Source: CAYTOF01 sp964439435 | GTDB taxonomy: Bacteria; Bacillota; Clostridia; Oscillospirales; QAMX01 | DNA length: 12,473 nt | NCBI GenBank assembly: GCA_964439435.1 | Contig: CAYTOF010000063.1 | Location: forward strand, 1 to 12,473 | Reading direction: 5' to 3' | Shown: positions 1 to 6,103 of the stretch, one piece after another | Position numbering within the stretch: the first letter of the stretch is position 1 | Layout of the letters: each line of letters begins with the position of its first letter | Made by a program: the position numbers and the translations under genes | Notes under the pieces: generated by a model | Told to the model about the DNA's origin: nothing | Seen by the model: the letters and a program-made list of their open reading frames with translations, nothing else | The model's database searches: none

Positions 1-25
1 ATTCCCTCACGAAGGAGGGGAATTT
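1..25. repeat. GC-rich hairpin fragment at left edge
   Basis: The first 25 bases read ATTCCCTC, a short loop and GAGGGGAAT, a small inverted repeat. It resembles the hairpin end of the element at 310-370 (ATTCCCTCC..GGAGGGAATTT) and may be the end of another copy cut by the window edge. No coding signal. Confidence 0.45.
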
Positions 26-78
26 AAAAACACCTTGTACATCAAACGAACCGAAAAAACCTAAGATTGCAGGCCCTT

Positions 79-143
79 AATTCCTCTCCCTCGGAGGGGT
101 GGAACGTCACATGCGCTTGCGCATGTAGCGTTTCGGGGTGGTT
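79..143 (+). repeat. Intergenic GC-rich repeat element, copy A
   Basis: It starts AATTCCTC, has a CCCTC/GAGGG hairpin, a palindrome ACATGCGC-TT-GCGCATGT at 109-126, then GTAGCG and CGGGGTGGTT. Read in reverse complement, the segment at 310-370 follows the same plan (AATTCC, GGAGGG, GCGCAAG, GTAGCG, CGGGGTGGTT). The two therefore look like diverged copies of one mobile or structural intergenic element in opposite orientation. A 68-codon minus-strand reading frame across 42-248 is judged spurious. Confidence 0.55.
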
Positions 144-309
144 CTTCCCCTTTCCACTTGCTTTCAGGGTTGAGCGTCTAGTGCCAACGCGGTCCTGTCC
201 TTTTTTGTTTTCAGAATGAAATAATACAGTGCTAAAAAAATTAAACAAAAGGTCAAAGGACGTTTGGGTTAATATAGTCCAAATACTTACATTTTTTGGA
301 GCCTGGATA

Positions 310-370
310 AACCACCCCGTCGCTACGCCGGCTTGCGCAGCACGATTCCCTCCACGGGGGAGGGAATTTT
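310..370 (-). repeat. Intergenic GC-rich repeat element, copy B
   Basis: It begins AACCACCCCGTCGCTAC, carries GCTTGCGC, and ends with the hairpin ATTCCCTCC..GGAGGGAATTT at 345-369. It is the inverted counterpart of 79-143. Nothing codes here. Such CCACCCCGTCGC/CCCTCC elements look like the dispersed non-coding repeats common in clostridial genomes; that comparison is from memory, not from a search. Confidence 0.55.
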
Positions 371-406
371 ATATTGTTTTGGAAAACTAAATATCATCGA
401 CCATTG

Positions 407-434
407 TAGGGGCGGCCTTCGGACGCCTGCCCTA
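407..434. repeat. Small imperfect GC hairpin (TAGGGGCGGCC..)
   Basis: TAGGG at 407-411 pairs with CCCTA at 430-434, with further imperfect pairing around a TTCG loop at 418-421. It has no T-tract, so it is unlikely to be a terminator. It is probably another dispersed intergenic repeat of a second type. Confidence 0.4.
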
Positions 435-483
435 TAAAAGGAGTAAAATATTTATTTTATTGGCGTAATTGTAAAAAAAGGTA

Positions 484-512
484 TTGACAGCGCCAAAGAA
501 TTCATATAATAT
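484..512 (+). promoter_or_regulatory. Sigma-A promoter of the FadR-A/SBP1 unit
   Basis: A perfect TTGACA at 484-489 is followed by TATAAT at 505-510 (15-bp spacing) or the overlapping TAATAT at 507-512 (17-bp spacing). The start of transcription should fall near 518-522, inside the operator repeats. The regulator's start codon is about 60 bases downstream with AGAGGA at 571-576. Confidence 0.75.
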
Positions 513-546
513 ATTGTCAGGTATCAGACATCAGACATCAGACAAT
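513..546 (+). promoter_or_regulatory. Probable FadR-family operator with three ATCAGAC repeats
   Basis: ATCAGAC occurs three times head to tail at 523-529, 530-536 and 537-543, followed by AAT. The first unit also forms an imperfect palindrome with the preceding bases, TGTCaGgTAtCaGACA at 515-530, and ATTGTC at 513-518 mirrors GACAAT at 541-546. The segment GACATCAGACAAT (534-546) recurs exactly in two other promoters of this window. Its place at the transcription start is typical for repression. Binding by FadR-A or FadR-B is inferred. Confidence 0.65.
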
Positions 547-581
547 TTATCAAAGTACAACAACACGACAAGAGGACAACT

Positions 582-1289
582 ATGGAATCAATCGAGCGCA
601 TCTCCATTATAGATGAAATTGTGGAACGCATCAGAGAAAAGATAGCAAACAATGAATACAAGCCCGGGGAAAAACTGCCATCGGAAAAGGAGCTGTGCGA
701 ACAGCTTGGAGTAGGCAGGTCCTCCGTGCGAGAAGCTTTTCGCGTGCTCCAGACGCTGGGTTATGTGGAGATAGAGCGCGGAAAGGGTGCCTTTGCAGCC
801 CAAGGAGTTGCCGGTGAGGCAAATATAAAGAGCTGGTTTGCCAAAAAGGAGACGGACCTTGAGGAATATCTGGATGTGCGCCTGTCCATGGAACCATATG
901 CAGCAAACCTTGCAGCCCAGCGTGGCACCGCAGATGAAAAAGTGCAGCTCGCGGAGATATTTTCAAAATACAAAAGAGCTGCGCAAAACAACGAACACAG
1001 CAAGTTGACTCTGCTTGATGAGAAATTTCATCAACAGATCATCTCCATGACCCACAACAGCATTCTATTGCGTATGAGTGAGGCGATTTTTGCGGAATTT
1101 GCCCCGACGCTGGCGAAGGTCATCTTGCTCTCCCACGAGACGGGCGAAGCGGTTTTCTTCCACGAGAAAATCTTAGAGGCCATAATCAAAGGAAATGGCG
1201 AGGAAAGCGAAAAACTCATGCGCGCACATCTATTGCTTGCAGAGCGGGATATCAAAAACATAACAAAAAACAAACAAAACAAGGAGTGA
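582..1289 (+). CDS. FadR/FCD-type GntR transcriptional regulator (FadR-A)
   Basis: A 235-residue regulator of normal family length. Residues ~8-75 form the GntR winged helix-turn-helix, with the typical PGEKLPSEKEL and VGRSSVREAFRVLQ recognition-helix signature. Residues ~90-225 form the all-helical FCD ligand domain. The usual FCD metal ligands appear as D146, H150, H194 and H216. FCD regulators usually sense small carboxylates such as sugar acids, lactate or amino acids; the ligand here is unknown. The ATG at 582 follows AGAGGA with 5 bases spacing. The promoter carries a repeated operator, so autoregulation is likely. SBP1 follows after 77-92 bases without a terminator, so the two are probably one operon. 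FadR-B at 6104 is a paralogue (about half identical by eye, with the recognition helix conserved). Confidence 0.93.
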   Translation: MESIERISIIDEIVERIREKIANNEYKPGEKLPSEKELCEQLGVGRSSVREAFRVLQTLGYVEIERGKGAFAAQGVAGEANIKSWFAKKETDLEEYLDVRLSMEPYAANLAAQRGTADEKVQLAEIFSKYKRAAQNNEHSKLTLLDEKFHQQIISMTHNSILLRMSEAIFAEFAPTLAKVILLSHETGEAVFFHEKILEAIIKGNGEESEKLMRAHLLLAERDIKNITKNKQNKE

Positions 1290-1381
1290 GGTCAAAACAC
1301 CTAAAAGAGGAACACAGCAGCAAATATCGCAGGGCAGTTTAATCAAAGAAGCAGTAAATCTCAAAAGTGAAAGGAGCCTTT

Positions 1382-2809
1382 ATGAAAAGAAAAGCAATTT
1401 GTAGTCTACTTTGTATTTTCATCCTATTGTCGCTAATCGGCTGCGGCAATGGGGAACCCGCCAAAACGGAGAGCACCACAACCACCCAAAGCACCACGGC
1501 TCCGCCGGCATCCAGCGAAGCCACAACAATCACCACGATAGAGGAGATACCCGCTGTGGATCTCACAGGATATGAATTCAGACTTGCAGGCTATTTTGCT
1601 GAAAAATTTAATCCGGTACCCGGCAGAAGTGAAAGAGATGACCGCTGGGCAAGAGAAATATTGCAGATGCAAGACAATCATGGTTTTTCATATGTTTACA
1701 TACCTTTTGATCCGGGTCTTGAGAATGTCACTTCTCATTTGATGGCAGGGGATGACATATGTGATTTTCTGATTCAACGCCACTGTGACATATATATACA
1801 TGCGGTAAACGGGCGCGTGAAGCCTTTGGACGGAGAGGAGCTCACAAAGGCCGGTTTCAATGTATATGATGAAGAGACATGGGACGTTGTCTACAACCGC
1901 ATGCTCAAATTTAACGACAATATCTGGGGCGCGACTGTAAATGGCGAATACTATCTTGCCTGCTTTGGCGATGTGTTGTGCTTCAACCCCGTTTTGACCG
2001 ACGATATGGGATACAGCGCCGCGGACATCTACAATCTTGTGCGCAACAAGCAGTGGACATGGGAAAAATACCTGGAGATTGCGCGGCTTGTGGCACGGGA
2101 CACAACGGGCGATGGACAAAACGACCTTTGGGGCACAGGCGCCGGAATATTCCAGTTTGGCGAAATGCTCGTCTCCAACGGTTACAGCCCTATTTACCGC
2201 GATGAAAGCGGGAAATGGGTGGCGGATTTGATGGATTACCGCTATCAAAACGCCCTTGATTTTCTCCTGCAGGCAACCTCTCTTGATATAAGGGATTCCT
2301 CACTTGGAACATCGGGTGGGCCCTTCAAGGATTCATTTGGAGAAGGCAAAACAGCGTTCAACCAATTTTACGGTTGGAACTTCTGGGAACCACCCTTGGA
2401 TTCCACTGAATTTCCCTTTGGTGTAATCCCGACACCTCTCGGAAAGGATGCCGACGACTATATCAGCGTGATGCCCGAGGTCGATTGCTGGACAATGCTT
2501 GTCACAAATAAAAATGTGGAGAAATCAGTGGCGTGCATGAATCTCTGGGGCAATATCATGACGAATGACGGATGGAAAACCCGCACACAGACAGAGTGTT
2601 TCAGAGACGAGGAGTCTTGGGAGATGTTTGAAAACCACATCTACCCGAACACCGTCCTCAACATGCAGCAGGCCACGGAGCAGACCTGGGCCTATATCCG
2701 AGACAATATCGTGAAAGCTGTTTTGGTCGATCGCATGTCTGCCTCCGCAGCATCGGAGGGGCATAACGCCGCACTTCAGGCGATTTTGGACGATATGTTA
2801 AACAAATAA
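1382..2809 (+). CDS. Extracellular solute-binding lipoprotein, ABC family 1 (SBP1)
   Basis: A 475-residue family 1 (UgpB/MalE-like) periplasm-type binding protein anchored as a lipoprotein. Residues 1-20 are a signal peptide and LSLIG-C21 is the lipobox. A Thr/Ser/Pro-rich linker spans ~28-55, and the binding fold starts near residue 60. Residues 240-251 (DTTGDGQNDLWG) look like the acidic calcium-binding-type loop seen in many such proteins. ATG 1382 is preferred over an upstream in-frame GTG at 1367 because AAGGAG (1371-1376) sits 5 bases before it and the signal peptide then begins MKRK. It lies downstream of FadR-A, probably in its operon, and ends at a strong terminator. No ABC permease or ATPase is nearby, so the ligand cannot be named. 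SBP2 at 4419 is a distant paralogue with the same architecture. Confidence 0.9.
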   Translation: MKRKAICSLLCIFILLSLIGCGNGEPAKTESTTTTQSTTAPPASSEATTITTIEEIPAVDLTGYEFRLAGYFAEKFNPVPGRSERDDRWAREILQMQDNHGFSYVYIPFDPGLENVTSHLMAGDDICDFLIQRHCDIYIHAVNGRVKPLDGEELTKAGFNVYDEETWDVVYNRMLKFNDNIWGATVNGEYYLACFGDVLCFNPVLTDDMGYSAADIYNLVRNKQWTWEKYLEIARLVARDTTGDGQNDLWGTGAGIFQFGEMLVSNGYSPIYRDESGKWVADLMDYRYQNALDFLLQATSLDIRDSSLGTSGGPFKDSFGEGKTAFNQFYGWNFWEPPLDSTEFPFGVIPTPLGKDADDYISVMPEVDCWTMLVTNKNVEKSVACMNLWGNIMTNDGWKTRTQTECFRDEESWEMFENHIYPNTVLNMQQATEQTWAYIRDNIVKAVLVDRMSASAASEGHNAALQAILDDMLNK

Positions 2810-2860
2810 GCTCACATTCAAGAGCCGAGTGCACTTTGGCATCTTCTCCTTAAATATATT

Positions 2861-2917
2861 GAAATGCCCTTGAGGGTTTGTGTTCTCATCAAATCCCTCA
2901 AGGGCATTTCGCTTTTT
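2861..2917 (+). terminator. Intrinsic terminator after SBP1
   Basis: A perfect 16-bp stem, GAAATGCCCTTGAGGG (2861-2876) with its complement at 2895-2910, has an 18-base loop and is followed by GCTTTTT. It closes the FadR-A/SBP1 transcription unit. Confidence 0.9.
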
Positions 2918-2963
2918 CGGCCGCCTTTATCCTTATCAAAAAGCTATGGCTAAAAAGATATAA

Positions 2964-2992
2964 TGGAAAGTGTCATTTTGCTGTGATATAAT
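2964..2992 (+). promoter_or_regulatory. Candidate extended -10 promoter for the phosphoesterase gene
   Basis: TGATATAAT at 2984-2992 is a perfect extended -10 box. TGGAAA at 2964-2969 is a weak -35 box with 17-bp spacing. The transcript would begin near 2999, with a ~100-base leader before the ATG at 3098. The shared GACATCAGACAAT operator is absent. Confidence 0.5.
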
Positions 2993-3097
2993 TATACCCA
3001 AAGAAAAACACCCCTCTCCGGCCCTTTGTTGAAATGAGCAGGCAAAGGGATTTGACTGTAAACATGGCCACACAGAACCAGAAAGGACGAAAAACAC

Positions 3098-4039
3098 ATG
3101 GAAATATGGCACAACCAAGACACATTTAAAGTCATGCAGATAACAGATGCACACCTGCATTATTTGAACAGCGGGCCACCCGAGGAGGACACCCTTGCCT
3201 TTATCTCCAAGGCAATCGACGACGAAAAGCCCGATTTGGTGATCTCAACGGGGGATTTGATCTATTCAGACCGGTCGGCAACCACCCTGCGAGGTTTCTG
3301 TGAGTTCATGGCGGCGAAAAAACAGCGCTGGGCCTTTGCCTTTGGCAACCACGATGCGGAATTCGGCGCAAGCCAAGCGGAGCTTGGAGATATATTGGAA
3401 AGAGACCCTTGGTGTCTCTATACCCACGGCGCTTCCAATGTAAAGGGACATGGCAACTTTGCAATCAAGGTGTTTGACAAAGAAGGCGGGCTCAGTTGGA
3501 TATTTTATCTGCTGGATTCCGGCAACACCAACAAAAACCAAGAGGTCGGCGGGTATGACTACATAGACCACACACAGATCGCGTGGTACGTGAACACCAG
3601 AAACGACTATCTTTCGAGATACGGAAACCACCCATCCCTCTTTTTCTTTCACATTCCCCTGCCGGAATATGAGGAGATGTGGCGCACACAGACCTGTTAT
3701 GGCTATAAATTCGAAAACGTCAGCGGGCCGCGAGTCAATTCGGGGTTCTTCACCGCCATGCTCGAGGAAAACGGCGCAAAGGGAATCTTCGTGGGGCACA
3801 ACCACACAAATGACTACCACGGCAAGCTGCACGGCTTGCATCTATGCTACGGCAGAGGCACGGGTTTCGAAGCAAATGGCCGTGGCGCTTATGGCAAGGA
3901 GGGCTTTTTGCGCGGCGTTCGCATAATCGAGTGCGACATGGAGATAAAGCCGAATGTGGAACTCTTTTCGACATATCTCTATTTAGAGGGCGGCATAATT
4001 GTTAACAATCAGCCTCCCCACGAACCTGAAGGCATCTAA
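3098..4039 (+). CDS. Calcineurin-like metallophosphoesterase
   Basis: A 313-residue cytoplasmic phosphoesterase without a signal peptide or membrane segment. The whole binuclear-metal signature is visible in order: D17-A-H19, G52-D53, G83-N-H85-D86, H185 and G233-H234-N-H236. Spacing and sequence (FxFGNHDAE.., GHNHTNDY) resemble the Dcr2/purple-acid-phosphatase-like branch of the family, which hydrolyses phosphate mono- or diesters with Fe/Mn/Zn-type metals. The substrate is not predictable from sequence. AAAGGA at 3082-3087 lies 10 bases before the ATG. The gene stands alone between two terminators and has no FadR-type operator, so its link to the binding proteins is only positional. Confidence 0.88.
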   Translation: MEIWHNQDTFKVMQITDAHLHYLNSGPPEEDTLAFISKAIDDEKPDLVISTGDLIYSDRSATTLRGFCEFMAAKKQRWAFAFGNHDAEFGASQAELGDILERDPWCLYTHGASNVKGHGNFAIKVFDKEGGLSWIFYLLDSGNTNKNQEVGGYDYIDHTQIAWYVNTRNDYLSRYGNHPSLFFFHIPLPEYEEMWRTQTCYGYKFENVSGPRVNSGFFTAMLEENGAKGIFVGHNHTNDYHGKLHGLHLCYGRGTGFEANGRGAYGKEGFLRGVRIIECDMEIKPNVELFSTYLYLEGGIIVNNQPPHEPEGI

Positions 4040-4059
4040 AACCTCATACAATTAAACAT

Positions 4060-4117
4060 AAAGCGTGTGTGAAACGGCATGTATTTTAGGCAATACCGAA
4101 AACACACGCTTTTATTT
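4060..4117 (+). terminator. Intrinsic terminator after the phosphoesterase
   Basis: AAAGCGTGTGT at 4060-4070 pairs perfectly with ACACACGCTTT at 4102-4112 around a 31-base loop, and the downstream strand continues TTTATTTT. It is only ~25 bases before the next promoter. Confidence 0.8.
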
Positions 4118-4139
4118 TGAACAAATCCGTTAATAATAG

Positions 4140-4168
4140 TTGACAAAAGAAAAGAAAACGTTTACAAT
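4140..4168 (+). promoter_or_regulatory. Sigma-A promoter of SBP2
   Basis: TTGACA at 4140-4145, a 17-bp spacer and TACAAT at 4163-4168 make a near-consensus promoter. Transcription should start near 4175, which is the first base of the shared operator, so a bound regulator would block initiation. The SBP2 start codon is about 245 bases further on, leaving a long leader. Confidence 0.85.
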
Positions 4169-4174
4169 GAGAAC

Positions 4175-4195
4175 GACATCAGACAATCATACAAT
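4175..4195 (+). promoter_or_regulatory. Probable FadR-family operator at the SBP2 promoter
   Basis: GACATCAGACAATCATACAA (4175-4194) is identical in all 20 bases to 6059-6078 upstream of FadR-B, and its first 13 bases match 534-546 upstream of FadR-A. It lies 6 bases after the -10 box. It contains two tandem units TCAGACAA and TCATACAA. A nine-base repeat, ACAATGAGA, occurs at 4164-4172 and again at 4191-4199. Regulator binding is inferred. Confidence 0.65.
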
Positions 4196-4418
4196 GAGAC
4201 AAATATCAAGAAAAGCAAACGGGCAAAGAAGTGCGGAGTATAAATATTGTTCTACAGCGCAAGGGGAGAGAGAGTCGTAGGCAAAGACTGCCCCTTGAGC
4301 AAATGATATCGAAGATGCGACGAAAACAAAAGGAGGTGAGGGGCAGCAACCGCCAAGCGTATCTTCATGGAAGGGTGTATAAGCAGAGTATAACATCAAT
4401 TTAGAAAGGAAAATACAA
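4196..4418 (+). promoter_or_regulatory. Structured 5' leader of SBP2
   Basis: This ~220-base leader holds two stem-loops. CAAGGGG (4260-4266) pairs with CCCCTTG (4291-4297), with an inner AGTC/GACT pairing at 4273-4276 and 4286-4289. GAAGATGCG (4311-4319) pairs with CGTATCTTC (4358-4366) with one G-U pair. The second loop displays a very strong ribosome-binding-like AGGAGGTGAG (4331-4340) that has no good start codon at normal spacing. No known riboswitch family was recognised. The real SBP2 ribosome site is AAAGGA just before ATG 4419. Confidence 0.45.
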
Positions 4419-5844
4419 ATGAAGCGAAAGGTCATAACGAGTGTATTAATCATCGTAATGCTCATGTCATTCTTGGGTTGTGGCTCAAGTGAACCGGCCG
4501 AAACAACGGCACCCACGACACAAGCTCCAAGCACAACAGCGGCACCCGGCACAACAGCACCCGAAAGTGATGCCGCAACGACAGAAGCCGCGACCGAACC
4601 TACCCCCTTTGATGCAGAGGGNNNNNNNNNNTGCTGCAGTTCCGGGAACATCCTTGGCGGCAGAACTGAAAGTCATATATGCCAGGATTGAAAAGGATTT
4701 AAACTGCAGAGTTGAATTTGTGCCCGGAGCAAAAATAGAAGATGTTATGGCGTCTGTCAGTAGCGGACAAAAAATCGGTGACTTTATAAAAGGTCGTCAA
4801 GAGACATGGATTCCCCTTTCTGTCGATGGATATATACGTGCTCTTGATGGACAGGAATTTATCGACGCAGGCTTGGATCTCAACAACGAAGATGTGTTTT
4901 TTCAGCAATTCACACATCTGTCAGACTTCAACGGCCACACCTGGGCGGTTGATTTTTCCGGAAAATTTGGGCGCATGGATTTTGGCGCTGCATATGGTTT
5001 CAACAAAAGGCTGTGTGAAGAAGCAGGCTATCCTGCGGACAAGCTCTACAAAGCTGTCTATGACATGGAGTGGACATATGAGATGTTCCTCGAAGTGGCA
5101 AGAAAAATTCAAAACAACGACGATCCCGAAAACATCATCTGGGGTGTCGCCTTGGATGACGACGGCGACGAGATCTGGTCAAATGGAGACGACCCCATAA
5201 TAAACGTTGATGGCAAATGGGTTGACAATACGTCCTCTCCGCAAATAATGGAAGCGCTTGAGTTCATGGCCAAAATCAATGACAGAGGCGCGCTTTCACC
5301 TCCACTCTATTCGGTTGAAGGCATTGCCACCGTGGGCAGAGGAGACCGCAGACGGTTATTCTACACAGGCAAAGCCGGATTTGCGGGGCTCTATGGACCA
5401 AACTTTGGCGAAGACAGCCCCAGCACAAAGGACATGTCAGATCCTGTGGGCATGCTCCCCATACCTAAAGGTCCTCAAGCAGATGGATATGTCATGACCT
5501 TTGTCGACTGCGATCTGTATTACATGCCGACATCTGTCACTGAGATTGAAAAAGCCGCAAGAATTATGAATGCGATTGCGAGTTCTGTACACGATATAGA
5601 TGAATACTATGACTTCCTCTACTATGAAAGCATGCTCGAGGATGAGGATGCATACAAGATATTGACAGAATATCTGATGCCAACGGGCAGGATGAATTTG
5701 TGTAAATTCTCAAAACCACTGTATAAGTTGATTAGAAACGAACTTGTTCAGACCGTGTATGACGGTTCCAAGTCTCCCAAACAGTCAACTGAAGAATATG
5801 GCCCGATGGTGCAAGCTGAGCTTGACGCAATATTCAAGCAATAA
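4419..5844 (+). CDS. Extracellular solute-binding lipoprotein (SBP2), interrupted by assembly gap
   Basis: A family 1 ABC solute-binding lipoprotein, paralogous to SBP1. It begins MKRKVITSVLIIVMLMSFLG-C21 (signal peptide and lipobox), then a Thr/Ala/Pro-rich linker to about residue 65. Ten N at 4622-4631 follow. After the gap the reading resumes in another frame (AAVPGTS..) and runs to TAA at 5842-5844. It aligns with SBP1 from VPG onward (WTYEMFLEVAR here, WTWEKYLEIAR there). The frame change is best explained by a placeholder gap of wrong length, since both sides are intact and homologous; it need not be a real frameshift. It has its own promoter, operator and leader and ends at a strong hairpin. 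No permease genes are present, and the ligand is unknown. Confidence 0.85.
4622..4631. other. Assembly gap (10 N) inside SBP2
   Basis: Ten consecutive N lie between the linker and the binding fold of SBP2. To join the two reading frames the true insert must be a multiple of three. Comparison with SBP1, which has about 14 residues (YEFRLAGYFAEKFN) at the corresponding place, suggests roughly 40 missing bases. The size is an inference. Confidence 0.95.
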
Positions 5845-5868
5845 TAATTTAAAATATAAGCAATTGAA

Positions 5869-5918
5869 ATCATATTCCCGACTCAGGAGCCCCTGCGGTC
5901 CTGAGTCGGGAATATGAT
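5869..5918 (+). terminator. Perfect 20-bp hairpin after SBP2
   Basis: ATCATATTCCCGACTCAGGA (5869-5888) is matched without error by its reverse complement at 5899-5918 around a 10-base loop. No T-tract follows (ATACGAAG), so it may act as a 3' end stabiliser or an atypical terminator rather than a standard intrinsic terminator. Confidence 0.6.
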
Positions 5919-5926
5919 ATACGAAG

Positions 5927-5960
5927 GGAGCCAAAGCCCCTTACCTTTCGGCTCCATTTT
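5927..5960 (+). terminator. Second, weaker terminator-like hairpin after SBP2
   Basis: GGAGCC (5927-5932) pairs with GGCTCC (5950-5955), with AAAG/CTTT extending the stem around one bulged base, followed by ATTTTG. It probably completes termination of the SBP2 transcript before the FadR-B promoter. Confidence 0.5.
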
Positions 5961-6022
5961 GCTGCAACTGTTAGAGTTAGTGTTGTGAAAACAAGCTTTT
6001 CATGGCAGAATTCTATAAATAA

Positions 6023-6051
6023 TTGACAAAGCAAAGAAAATCATCTAAAAT
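6023..6051 (+). promoter_or_regulatory. Sigma-A promoter of the FadR-B/GNAT1 unit
   Basis: TTGACA at 6023-6028, a 17-bp spacer and TAAAAT at 6046-6051. Predicted initiation falls near 6058-6060, at the first bases of the operator. Confidence 0.85.
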
Positions 6052-6058
6052 ATTATGG

Positions 6059-6078
6059 GACATCAGACAATCATACAA
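6059..6078 (+). promoter_or_regulatory. Probable FadR-family operator at the FadR-B promoter
   Basis: The 20-base sequence is identical to 4175-4194 at the SBP2 promoter and lies 7 bases after the -10 box. It implies autoregulation of FadR-B and shared control with SBP2. The surrounding bases differ between the two promoters, so the identity stands out from its context. Confidence 0.65.
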
Positions 6079-6103
6079 GTATAATATATAAAAGAGGAAA
6101 CAC

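Noticed and set aside
42..248. 68-codon minus-strand reading frame
   Set aside because: It runs across an intergenic repeat element, has no clear ribosome site and its composition follows the repeat.
1688..2248. 186-codon minus-strand frame inside SBP1
   Set aside because: Antisense to a well-supported coding region; no ribosome site or recognisable domain.
4336..4404. Leader peptide of about 22 codons from GTG 4336 in the SBP2 leader
   Set aside because: The GTG lies inside the ribosome-site-like sequence itself, so no proper initiation spacing exists.
4187..4651. 154-codon minus-strand frame spanning the N gap
   Set aside because: It is antisense to the SBP2 leader and linker; its Ala/Val-rich part mirrors the low-complexity Thr/Ala linker codons and it reads through the N.
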